From Nocardia niwae NBRC 108934 = DSM 45340 (GTDB lineage Bacteria; Actinomycetota; Actinomycetes; Mycobacteriales; Mycobacteriaceae): a stretch of DNA of 64,000 bases. Positions 1-9,451 of this stretch are shown one piece after another. Position 1 is the stretch's first letter, and every line of letters begins with the position of its first letter. The stretch lies in NCBI RefSeq assembly GCF_001613465.1, contig NZ_BDCK01000037.1, forward strand, positions 89,040 to 153,039, in the 5' to 3' direction. The translations under genes and the position numbers were made by a program. Below the pieces are notes generated by a model. The model had not been told where the DNA came from. It made no database searches and worked only from the letters and a program-made list of their open reading frames with translations.

Positions 1-263
1 CGACCGGGGCACTCGAAGCCGTCGATCGTCCTGTCCGGCGTTCGAGTGTCCCTCTCGGCGCGGGTAGTCCGGGCCCGGATCGGATCACGCTTGTATCAGT
101 TGCTGATCAGGCTTTTACGAATCCCTCCCCATGACGTCGGTTTCCGAACCGAGATCGGATGTGGAAAGCCGACGCGACAGACCCGACCGCCCCCAAGTGA
201 CAGCGCGCCGCACCGCCGGCCGCGCAGCGCACCTGAAGGCCGCCCGGGCAGTATGCCCTTCTC
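1..263. other. No gene recognised at window start
   Basis: I see no coding frame with recognisable protein character here. The open frames crossing it are arginine/proline-rich shadows of the minus-strand gene that ends at 264. It may hold the 3' region of that gene. Confidence 0.5.
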
Positions 264-716
264 CTATCCGAACCGATCCGCGACCGGCGCGCACACTTTC
301 CATCGGGCGTCTTCTTTACGGAGATACAGTGACCGGGGCTCGCTCGGTGGGCGCGCGACCCGAGCCGAGGCGATGTCACCTCGGATGTCGATGGCGGAGA
401 TGTCGACCGGACGCCGCTCGCCGTGCCGGGATGGTCCGCTTTGCTCTGCTTCTTCGCCACCGGAGACGCGATCGGTGAAGGTCGCCGCCTCCTCGGCGCA
501 GAGGAGTTCGGCCACCTGCCGGGCGCTGCCGGACTCCACGGCGACCGCGAAATTCACCAGCACGGAGCGTATTTGCGCATCGTCGGTAAGTTCCGATCGC
601 GCCTGCTGAACAACGAGTGCGACAGCGCCACCGATCCCGGCCAGGGCGAAAACCGTGATCAGCACGAGTAATCCGGTGCGGGTGAGCTGAAATCGAGGTG
701 ATGATGAATCGGTCAC
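264..716 (-). CDS. Membrane-anchored hypothetical protein (Mce-associated/DUF4878-like)
   Basis: The protein of about 150 residues has one N-terminal transmembrane segment (about residues 12-35, TGLLVLITVFALAGIGGAVA). An extracytoplasmic domain follows that resembles the NTF2-like fold of small Mce-associated or DUF4878 proteins, with the pattern NFAVAVESGSARQVAELLC followed by a strand-rich end (SLYLRKEDARWKVCAP). I start it at the GTG at 716, which follows a GGGGGAG-like ribosome site; the frame stays open to a GTG at 776. Two cysteines could form a disulfide outside the cell. The role is unknown, and it is transcribed away from the small membrane gene at 806. Confidence 0.65.
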   Translation of the reverse strand: MTDSSSPRFQLTRTGLLVLITVFALAGIGGAVALVVQQARSELTDDAQIRSVLVNFAVAVESGSARQVAELLCAEEAATFTDRVSGGEEAEQSGPSRHGERRPVDISAIDIRGDIASARVARPPSEPRSLYLRKEDARWKVCAPVADRFG

Positions 717-805
717 GACTGCCTGCTCCCCCGGGTCGATGGCGATAGTTCTCACCGTAGCCCAGCGGCGGAACACGGTGTTACCGTTGGATCACGGAGG
801 GAACC

Positions 806-1009
806 ATGGCGCATCGGCCTGCTGAATCCAACCGCATCGGCACATTCATGATGGCGGCGCTCCTGGTGTGCGCCGCGTTGGTCGGCGCTCCGGCCTTCTT
901 CGCGCTGACCACGGCTCTGCTCATTCCGGTCATCCGGCAGATCGACGGCGGGCAACAGGCGGCAGCGGAACAGCGATATCGAGCTGTCCGGCAGCAGCCG
1001 CCTTACTAA
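806..1009 (+). CDS. Small membrane protein, hypothetical
   Basis: This 67-residue protein is dominated by one long hydrophobic stretch (about residues 13-42, IGTFMMAALLVCAALVGAPA and onward), which can form one or two membrane helices. The ATG follows a clear GGAGGG ribosome site. It ends with a short polar tail rich in Q and R. No family is recognised. It is divergent from the membrane-anchored gene before it, so the two could share a regulatory region of about 90 bases. I call it real because of the ribosome site and the hydrophobic composition. Confidence 0.55.
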   Translation: MAHRPAESNRIGTFMMAALLVCAALVGAPAFFALTTALLIPVIRQIDGGQQAAAEQRYRAVRQQPPY

Positions 1010-1114
1010 CCGATACCCCTGGACTGCGACGGCGCTCGTATCGCCTTCGTCGACGGGCACCGCCGCCGCGCGGGGACCCGGCCGCTCGCCGAGGTACCCG
1101 CGCGTGCAGGCGCA

Positions 1115-1951
1115 TCAGTAACGATCGACGGAGGGTGGGGTCAGCGTCGAGTCGCGAAGCGGGCCGATCGTGTTCTCGAACGCCTTCTGCCACGAACCGT
1201 CGGCGATCATCTGCTCGATCGCGTCGTTGATCTTGGCGCGGGTCTGCTGATCGCCCTTCTTCAGGCCGATGCCGTACTTCTCGATGGTGAATGTGTCGCC
1301 GACCAGCTTCAGTTCACCCGACACCTGCCCAGCGAATCCGGCGAGGATGATGTCGTCGGTGGTCACCACGTCGACCGCGCCGCTGCGCAGGGCTTGGATG
1401 CACTGCGAGTAGTTGTCCATTTCGACCAACTGAACGTCTTTGGCGTAGTGGTCCTTGACGTATTGCGCGGGGGTGGAGCCTTTGACCGAGCAGAGCTTCT
1501 TGTTGCCGGTCAGCGACTCGACACCGGTGATATCGGTGGTCTCGTTCTTCACCAGCAGGGCTTGTCCGGACACGAAATACGGTCCGGCGAAGTCGACCTT
1601 CTTCTTGCGTTCGTCGGTGATCGAGTAGGTGGCCACGATGAAGTCCACCTCGCCGTTCATGATCATCGTCTCGCGTTGCGCCGTCGGCGTCTCCTTGAAG
1701 GTGATGCCGTCCGGCGGTACGCCGAGCTTGCCGGCCACGTACTTGGCGACCTCCACGTCGTAGCCTTGGTAGGAGCCGTCCGCCTCGCGAAAGCCCAGGC
1801 CGGGCTGGTCGAATTTGATGCCGATGGTCAGCTTGCCCTCGCGCACGTGATCTTCGGTGGTCGCGGCGTCGCCGCCGCCACCGCATGCGGTGGCGACGAG
1901 AGCGACGGCGATCGCCCCGATGGCGAGGCGGAGTGTTCGGTTGATCCTCAT
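1115..1951 (-). CDS. Amino-acid (glutamate-type) ABC transporter substrate-binding lipoprotein
   Basis: This 278-residue extracytoplasmic binding protein belongs to the SBP_bac_3 family. It starts with MRINRTLRLAIGAIAVALVA and a lipobox ending TAC at about residue 23, so it should be lipid-anchored. The family signatures LTIGIKFDQPGLGFREADG, YQGYDVEVAKYVAGKLGV and NGEVDFIVATYSITDERKK match glutamate binding proteins such as GluB/GlnH. I chose the ATG at 1951 because a GAGAGGGAA ribosome site precedes it and a signal peptide starts there; the open frame extends to 2014 without signal-peptide character. No permease or ATPase gene is adjacent, so it must work with a transporter encoded elsewhere or as an orphan sensor. 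Confidence 0.88.
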   Translation of the reverse strand: MRINRTLRLAIGAIAVALVATACGGGGDAATTEDHVREGKLTIGIKFDQPGLGFREADGSYQGYDVEVAKYVAGKLGVPPDGITFKETPTAQRETMIMNGEVDFIVATYSITDERKKKVDFAGPYFVSGQALLVKNETTDITGVESLTGNKKLCSVKGSTPAQYVKDHYAKDVQLVEMDNYSQCIQALRSGAVDVVTTDDIILAGFAGQVSGELKLVGDTFTIEKYGIGLKKGDQQTRAKINDAIEQMIADGSWQKAFENTIGPLRDSTLTPPSVDRY

Positions 1952-2096
1952 CGAATACGGTTCCCTCTCACGCTGAGCTGCCAGGCCGGGCCGGCCGCCG
2001 GGTGCTGACGACACGTCATCTTTCCCGGAAACACTCAGCGCCCCGATCGAAAGCCTCCCCGCGGGTGGAAAACTCTCTCGGCTCCGCGGCGACGGG

Positions 2097-2306
2097 CTAT
2101 TCGACGCCGAGCGTCACCTCGGTCGCCTTGACGAGGACTTTGACGGGCATCCCGTCGGTGAGCCGCAGATCGTCGACCGCGTCCCGGGTGATCGAGGAGG
2201 TGATCTCGTCGCCACCGGTGAGCCGGACACGGACCACGGCCATGGCCGAGCCGCGCGTGATGGAGACGACGGTGCCGTCGAGTTGGTTGCGAGTTGATAG
2301 CTGCAT
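2097..2306 (-). CDS. Stand-alone molybdate-binding TOBE (Mop) protein
   Basis: This 69-residue protein is a single TOBE/Mop domain: MQLSTRNQLDGTVVSITRG, then AMAVVRVRLTGGDEITSSIT and a LTDGMPVKVLVKATEVTLG end. Molbindins of this size bind and store molybdate or tungstate as oligomers. It is separated from the modABC operon at 12.6-15.7 kb by 10 kb of unrelated genes. The full length of the family unit is present. It is probably cytoplasmic and monocistronic. Confidence 0.85.
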   Translation of the reverse strand: MQLSTRNQLDGTVVSITRGSAMAVVRVRLTGGDEITSSITRDAVDDLRLTDGMPVKVLVKATEVTLGVE

Positions 2307-2683
2307 CTCGGTGATGCTACGCAGGGCGGTGTGCGGTGACAGGGATTGCCGCTGGGTGTCACATCTCTCGCCAGGAGGGAGCGGAAGCCCGCGGCGCGTC
2401 GATGCACTACGGGCTTCGGCGCGACAGCGGGATCGGGGGCCGAACCTCCTCCGTCAGGCCCACAACTCCGCTCCGACGAGCACGATTTCGATCTGCTCGG
2501 CCACGATCTCGAGTGTCACGAGGCGACTGTAGAGCGCGCATCTGCTCGCCGCGCCGTCACAGGTGACAAGCTCTCCGGTTGCGAGGTGGTCGCTGCTGTG
2601 CGTGTAATGGGCACGGTCACTCCCGGGACCAAGATCGGACGCAGCGGACGGTGTGGTGGTCCGCCGACCGCTAGGAGCTCGCC
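2307..2683. other. Intergenic region upstream of the deacetylase-like gene
   Basis: These 377 bases separate the divergent Mop gene and the deacetylase-like gene. No convincing protein frame is seen. It must hold the promoters for both genes. A TAGGAG ribosome site for the plus-strand gene lies at its right end. I could not single out a reliable promoter or operator. Confidence 0.5.
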
Positions 2684-3790
<1,107 letters not shown>

Positions 3791-3910
3791 TCCGATAGCG
3801 CACATTCGGCCGCATTCGCCCGCGCACCTTGCCGCTCCAGAGGGCGGGGCTCGGCGATAGGGCGGCGTCGGCTGTGCCCGTTCGACCGCCTGCGGCGAGC
3901 GCTGTCCGCG

Positions 3911-5194
3911 TCAGCCTGCCGCCGGAACTGCGCTACGCCCGCGCACACCGTCGGCGCGGCCGGCTGCCGCGGGCGTCCCCGGCATGGCAGCGGCCGGTAT
4001 TCCGGCGTTGTCGCCGAGTTGTCGAGACCTGTTGCGACACAGCCGTGCAACCGACCACACGGTGGCGTAGAGGAGCATGCCGTTGCGCACGGTCAGAACC
4101 GCTACTCCCGGCCAGCTTCCGGTGGCCACCCGGTCGTAGACGAATGGGAACTCCACCTGGCTCATCAGTGCTGTCGCCAGCACCAGGACCAGCACAGGCC
4201 GCTGGGTGGTACGAGCGTCGAGCGCGCAGACCGCGGCCACCGCGACGGCCCAGACCAGGTACTGCGGGCTGAGTACCCGGCTGGTCACCAAGGCGATGAG
4301 CACCGCGGCCATGGCCAGATCCGCTGCCGGAGGACGTATGCGCCACCAGATGACCAGCAGCACCACGCCACCGAGGACGGTGACGGCCACGCACCCCCGA
4401 GCCGCGCCCGACACCACCGGCCCGGCCAGCTCGTCGGCCCCGTAACGATGCACGATGGCCCATCCGCCGTGCACCAACCGGGCGATCAAGAGTGGTGTGG
4501 CAGCGACTGATTCGATCTGCAGCCCGCGCTTGGACTGGAACCCCAGAAACGACCACGCACCGGGACCCCATGCGGTCAGTCCCACGGCCGCCGCCGCACC
4601 CACGCAGACCGCCGCAGCGCTCAGTCGCCCGAGCGTCCGCCGGCGCAACCCGAGCACGACCACCACCGGCCACACTTTCAGCAGCACACCCGCGGCGGCA
4701 GCCGCTCCGGCCGCAGCGGGGCGGCGCGTGGACCACAGCAGGGCCGCCACCGCGGCCGCGGCCACGATCAGGTCGAACCGGCCGTAACAGACCCGCCCGA
4801 GCAACGCCACTCCGACGGTCCATACCCACGGCCCGGCCTGCGCCGTGGCCGAGTCGTCGCCCCGCGTGGCCCGGATCAGCAACCCGAGAACGCCCGCGTC
4901 CGCCGCGGCGACCAGCGCGAAGAACAGCCAGTTGTACCCGAATCCGCCGCCGAGCAACCAGGGCACCGCCAGCAACGCGCCCGCTCCGGGCGGGTACTGC
5001 CACCGCTCGTCGGCCAAGGGGAAAACGTGCTGTTCCACGATGAGCTCGGCCCATCCGCGGTAGAGCGTCAGGTCCGCGGCCGAGGCGTCCCAAATGCTGT
5101 GCGGCAGAGCGGTCACCCCGGTGAACACCACCATCAGCATCCGAGTAACCGCCCACACCGACCACAACCTCGATACCGATGACAGTCCGCGCAC
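3911..5194 (-). CDS. GT87/DUF2029 polyprenyl-phosphate-dependent mannosyltransferase-like membrane protein
   Basis: This polytopic protein of about 427 residues has roughly ten membrane helices. It carries the GT87 pattern: an early loop with YRGWAELIVEQHVFPLADER then WQYPPGAGAL, and later SPQYLVWAVAVAAV. The family uses polyprenyl-phosphate mannose to extend envelope glycolipids such as PIMs, LAM or arabinan outside the membrane. I start at the GTG at 5194, where a TAGGGT minus-10 box lies five bases upstream and gives a leaderless start. The frame also has ATG codons at 5272 and 5275 without a ribosome site. The frame upstream of that is a shadow of the helicase gene. Confidence 0.78.
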   Translation of the reverse strand: MRGLSSVSRLWSVWAVTRMLMVVFTGVTALPHSIWDASAADLTLYRGWAELIVEQHVFPLADERWQYPPGAGALLAVPWLLGGGFGYNWLFFALVAAADAGVLGLLIRATRGDDSATAQAGPWVWTVGVALLGRVCYGRFDLIVAAAAVAALLWSTRRPAAAGAAAAAGVLLKVWPVVVVLGLRRRTLGRLSAAAVCVGAAAAVGLTAWGPGAWSFLGFQSKRGLQIESVAATPLLIARLVHGGWAIVHRYGADELAGPVVSGAARGCVAVTVLGGVVLLVIWWRIRPPAADLAMAAVLIALVTSRVLSPQYLVWAVAVAAVCALDARTTQRPVLVLVLATALMSQVEFPFVYDRVATGSWPGVAVLTVRNGMLLYATVWSVARLCRNRSRQLGDNAGIPAAAMPGTPAAAGRADGVRGRSAVPAAG

Positions 5195-5356
5195 AAGGCA
5201 CCCTAACCGTCGTCGCACCGGCCCGGCCCGCGGGCCGGGCCATCGGAGCACACTACCGGCGGCCGTCGGCATCATTCGGGCGAATGGCTGCGACACCACC
5301 GTGTCGCGTCGAAAATCATTGATAGAGAACGCACCTAGCCGGAGGACAGCGAGAGC

Positions 5357-8300
5357 ATGACATCTGTTCAGCAGACACCTGCATGGCTGGAGCCCGGGTG
5401 GGATGCTCTCCCGCTCGGCCGGGCCGGCGCAGGCAGCTCCGGAGGCAACCGGAGCGCCGCCGCGCGATTCGGCGGCGACCAGTACTGGCTCGTGCGCTGG
5501 ACGATGTACGCGGAACTGATGGAGAAGGCCAAGTATCAGGGTGTTCGCGGACAGCGCACCGCCGCCGACGACAGCGTGCTGGCGTGGGTCGGCGACAGCG
5601 AGCGTCTGCTGCATTCGGAGCTGCACGAAGACCTTCGAACGCTGCCCGCCATCGACCTCGGCCGCAAGCTGCTGGATGAGGTGCTCTTGCCGACGGTCAT
5701 CGCCGCGGACAAGGAGTACAGCGCGAACACCGGTACGGCCGAGGCGGATCTGAAGACGGTGATCGCCTGGTATTACGCGCTGACCTCCTCGACCGCCGCG
5801 AAGGCGGAGCACGAGGCGGCCAAACGGCTCAACGGCAGATACGGAGACATCACCAAAACGCTGACGGCGGCCCGCTGGGAACGCGGCCTGTTCGAGCGTG
5901 AGCAGTTTCCGGCGCGATCCCAGGACGCGTTGCAGTATCTGACCTTGCTACTGGATCAAAGGTTCCTTCCGCTGCGGCGGGAAGCGTCCACCTTCACCGT
6001 CGCCGACCTGGAGGCATTGCTTCCCACGAAGCTCGCCGAGAAACTCCGCGAGCGTGAACAAGAAATGCTGAAGTTCCGTAACGCCAACTACGACGAACCC
6101 GCTGTGCAGCAGGGGATCAGCGATTCCGGCAGGTTGGAGATCCTGCAGGCGCTGCTGCCGTTATTGGCGCGGCGCGTGCTGCAGAAGAAATCGATGCTCG
6201 TGCTCGGCCCGACCTCCAGTGGGAAGAGCTACGCGGGACGAATCGCCGCCTCCTACTGCACCCACCGCAACCAGAAGGCCATCATCCTCATGCCCATCAA
6301 GGCGCTGGTCACCCAGGCCGTGCAGGAGTGGGAGGAATGGCTGTCGGACACCGACCTGCGCTGGAACATCGTTCCCGGTTCGCGTGACTATCCCGACCAC
6401 GACGATGCGCTCGTCCGCGGCGACTTCGACATCGCCGTCATGATTCCGGAGAAGCTGGCGGCGCTGCTGAATCGTGGCATGCGGCTGGACAACGTCGGCG
6501 TCGTCGTGGCCGACGAACTGCAGATGCTGTCGGCCGATCTGCGCGGAACCCGGCTGGAGATGTTGCTGACCCGATTGCGCAGAGCGCATCCGCGGATCCC
6601 GATCATCGCGCTGGCCGCCCAGCTGGACAAACCCTCCACCGAACGAATCCGCAGATGGCTCGAGATCGACGAGGAAGCGGTGATCCGTGCGAGCATGCGG
6701 CCTGTTCCGCTGGAGAAGATCGTGCGCAGCGGCGACTCGGAGGAGCGAGTCCTGCGAACCGACGGTGTCACCGACGAACTCCGGCCGATCACCGACGCCG
6801 GAGGCACGGCGGCGACTCGCTCACTGGGAACCATGAACCCCTACCAGAGCAGAGCCCTGACGTTGTGCCTGGACCTGCTGGCCGAGCGCGGAAACGACGG
6901 TGAATTCCTCAATCGCGGCATTCTGTGCTTCGTCCAGGCCAGGAACCACGCGGAGACCTACGCCAAGATCATCCAGGAGGCTGCGACCACGGTCAAAGCC
7001 CTCGGCCCGGTGCCGCCGGGACTCCCGTACCTGGGCCGGTTCTCCACTTCCCTCTCACCGGCGGAAGCGGAGCAGAGATACCGGAAGTTCACCCGCATCC
7101 CCGACAGCCGGGAGCGGGATCAGGTCATCGCCGCGCTCAGCACGGGCATCGGATTCCACACCGCGCGCTTGGATCCCTTCCTTCGGGAGGAAATGGAGTG
7201 GGGCTTCCGCAACGGCCACATCCGGCTGCTCTTCGCCACCGACACCCTCAAGCTCGGCATAAACCTGCCGGCCGACGTGGTCGTCGTGGCCTCCATCACC
7301 ACCCCGAACAACGTCGGTACCAACAGCATCATCGACCGCGACACGGTCGCCCAGCGACTGGGTCGCGCCGGGCGCCTCGGCATCTCGCAACGCGGCCGCG
7401 GGTATCTCGTGATCCCGAGCGCCCCGCCGCCTGACGGCGATTACGAGTTCGCCGCGGACGACGAAGGGGAATTGGCGCGTCACATCGAACAGACGGGCGG
7501 GCTCGATACGGTGCGCCGGCGCGCCCTGGCCGCGCTCGCCGACCGGGACGCGGTGTTCGCGCACTACATCAAGTACAAGGAACGCGGCCTCAGCGTCAAT
7601 TCCCGCCTCGATCACGAGACGCTCGCGACGTTGCTGCTCGAGCACTCCAAGCGGGTCTTCAAACCGCAGGATCGCGCCGAGCTCGAGGCCGAGGTGCAGA
7701 AGATGTTCACCCTCTCGCTGAAGGCGCAGGAGGACGGCGCGGCGGCACAGATTTCGTCCGCGGCGGTGGTCGAGCAGCTGGTCGCGAAGCGCCTGCTGTC
7801 GAGCCCGCACAGCGGCCGAGTGCGTATCACGGCACTCGGACGCGCCATCGGGCACAGCGGGCTTCCGCTGTCGGATGCGCCGGGCGTGGAACGAATGGCC
7901 GAAGCGCTGACCGAAGGCGCCGGTCACCTCACGCTCCTTTTCGCGGCCGCCCAGACCCAGCAGGTGGAGGACACCACGACCTGGATCGCCATCCGCAGTG
8001 ACCTGCCGCTGGAGGCCGAGGCCGAACAGAAGCGCGGCGTCATCCAACTCGCCGGGTTGCTCGCCGCCGGGGTACCCGAGGACTGCGACGTCGCGATCCT
8101 GCCCGAGATGCTGCAAACCGTGCGTCTGCTCGTCCGGGATGACGACCTCATCGGCTCCGGCGCGATCGCCGACCGGCTGCGCGATCTGCTCGATCTGAAC
8201 CGCCCGGAGCCTCCGCTCAACGAGATCAACGCCTTGCTGCGCGCGACAGTGCTACTGCTGTGGATGCGTGGGTGCCCGTTCCCCGTCATCCGGAAAGCGG

Positions 8301-9451
8301 TGGCGGTGACCGTTCGCCACCGGCCCGACAAATCCTCCAAGACCGATACATCCAGTCCACCCATCCATCCCACCGATGTGCGCGCGCTCGGCGAGAACAC
8401 GAGCTATGTGTTCGACACCGTGTGCGACCTGGTCGGCGTACTGCCCGAGAACAATCACTTCCGGTTGTTCGAGCGCATGTCCGATGCGATCGCCTACGGC
8501 CTTCCCGTCGAACTCACCGCGCTCGCGCGCTTGAATCTGCGCGCCACGCATCGGGATCGGCTGGTACACCTGGTGCCCACCGTCATGAAGAACGACTACA
8601 CCGATCTGACCGCGCTCGTCCGCGGCAACGTCCGGAATCCGCGCATCGTGGCTCCGTCCCAGAAGAAACTCGATCAGTGGCAGAACCAACTGTTCGAACT
8701 CGGCGAGTACCGCAAGATCGTGGGAGAGCTTCGCGCCCGGCAGGAGAAGACCACCGAATTCGGCCGGACCGTGGTCGGCGAGGTGAGCGAGCGCAAGATC
8801 GCAGGGCACTACACCTGCCAGGCTCTGGTGACCAACCTGACCGATGACAATGTCGACAACGCCCGCGCCTACTTGAAGATCGTGCTCGAAGCCTTGGGGC
8901 TCGAAGTCACAGTGAGCGGCTCGGATCGGCTGGTGATTCGGAGCAAGCTCGACCCGGCACGGTCGCTCACCCTCTTGGTGGCGAACAAGGAGGTGACGCT
9001 GGCCGACGCTCGCCGATGGGCGTACGACGGTTTGCTGGTCGTCGCATGCCAGGGCGTGTCCCTCGACGTCTTCACCGCCCCACTCGTCGAAACGACGCGC
9101 CAGAGCGTCGTCGTCGAGCCTTCCGTGCTGGTCGAAACTCTGTATCGCGTGGTCGAACTCGAATCACCGCCGGATGCGAGAGAATTCGGCGACGAAGAGG
9201 ACGACCCCCGCCTCGATCCCGACGATCCGATGTTCGCCGATTTCGACGAGAACGCCGTCGAACCCGGCGCGACCTACAGCTTCGAGACCGGCGCGGACCG
9301 GGAGCGCACCGGCGAACGGATCCTGCACATCCTGCATTCGGCGCCACCTCTGCTCAGCAGAGCCGATGCCAGCAGGCTTCTCGACGGCGTCAAGATGCAC
9401 CTCGCGGAAGAGGGATCCACCGACCAGGCAGGCCGAGGTAAATCGCGATGA
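5357..9451 (+). CDS. Large Ski2-like SF2 helicase
   Basis: This protein has 1,364 residues. An N-terminal region of about 270 residues has no recognised domain. An SF2 core follows: Walker A GPTSSGKS (284-291), motif Ia PIKALVTQA, Walker B VVADELQML (DELQ, 386-389), motif III LAAQ, FATDTLKLGINLPAD, and motif VI QRLGRAGR (666-673). The combination resembles Ski2/Hel308-type helicases, which translocate on single-stranded DNA or RNA. About 700 further residues form a long C-terminal region; its last part (about 1,150-1,280) looks mixed alpha/beta and ends in an acidic tail. A GGAGGA site precedes the ATG. The stop overlaps the next gene by ATGA, so the two products are made together and probably work together. 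It could act in RNA processing, DNA repair or phage defence. Confidence 0.9.
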   Translation: MTSVQQTPAWLEPGWDALPLGRAGAGSSGGNRSAAARFGGDQYWLVRWTMYAELMEKAKYQGVRGQRTAADDSVLAWVGDSERLLHSELHEDLRTLPAIDLGRKLLDEVLLPTVIAADKEYSANTGTAEADLKTVIAWYYALTSSTAAKAEHEAAKRLNGRYGDITKTLTAARWERGLFEREQFPARSQDALQYLTLLLDQRFLPLRREASTFTVADLEALLPTKLAEKLREREQEMLKFRNANYDEPAVQQGISDSGRLEILQALLPLLARRVLQKKSMLVLGPTSSGKSYAGRIAASYCTHRNQKAIILMPIKALVTQAVQEWEEWLSDTDLRWNIVPGSRDYPDHDDALVRGDFDIAVMIPEKLAALLNRGMRLDNVGVVVADELQMLSADLRGTRLEMLLTRLRRAHPRIPIIALAAQLDKPSTERIRRWLEIDEEAVIRASMRPVPLEKIVRSGDSEERVLRTDGVTDELRPITDAGGTAATRSLGTMNPYQSRALTLCLDLLAERGNDGEFLNRGILCFVQARNHAETYAKIIQEAATTVKALGPVPPGLPYLGRFSTSLSPAEAEQRYRKFTRIPDSRERDQVIAALSTGIGFHTARLDPFLREEMEWGFRNGHIRLLFATDTLKLGINLPADVVVVASITTPNNVGTNSIIDRDTVAQRLGRAGRLGISQRGRGYLVIPSAPPPDGDYEFAADDEGELARHIEQTGGLDTVRRRALAALADRDAVFAHYIKYKERGLSVNSRLDHETLATLLLEHSKRVFKPQDRAELEAEVQKMFTLSLKAQEDGAAAQISSAAVVEQLVAKRLLSSPHSGRVRITALGRAIGHSGLPLSDAPGVERMAEALTEGAGHLTLLFAAAQTQQVEDTTTWIAIRSDLPLEAEAEQKRGVIQLAGLLAAGVPEDCDVAILPEMLQTVRLLVRDDDLIGSGAIADRLRDLLDLNRPEPPLNEINALLRATVLLLWMRGCPFPVIRKAVAVTVRHRPDKSSKTDTSSPPIHPTDVRALGENTSYVFDTVCDLVGVLPENNHFRLFERMSDAIAYGLPVELTALARLNLRATHRDRLVHLVPTVMKNDYTDLTALVRGNVRNPRIVAPSQKKLDQWQNQLFELGEYRKIVGELRARQEKTTEFGRTVVGEVSERKIAGHYTCQALVTNLTDDNVDNARAYLKIVLEALGLEVTVSGSDRLVIRSKLDPARSLTLLVANKEVTLADARRWAYDGLLVVACQGVSLDVFTAPLVETTRQSVVVEPSVLVETLYRVVELESPPDAREFGDEEDDPRLDPDDPMFADFDENAVEPGATYSFETGADRERTGERILHILHSAPPLLSRADASRLLDGVKMHLAEEGSTDQAGRGKSR

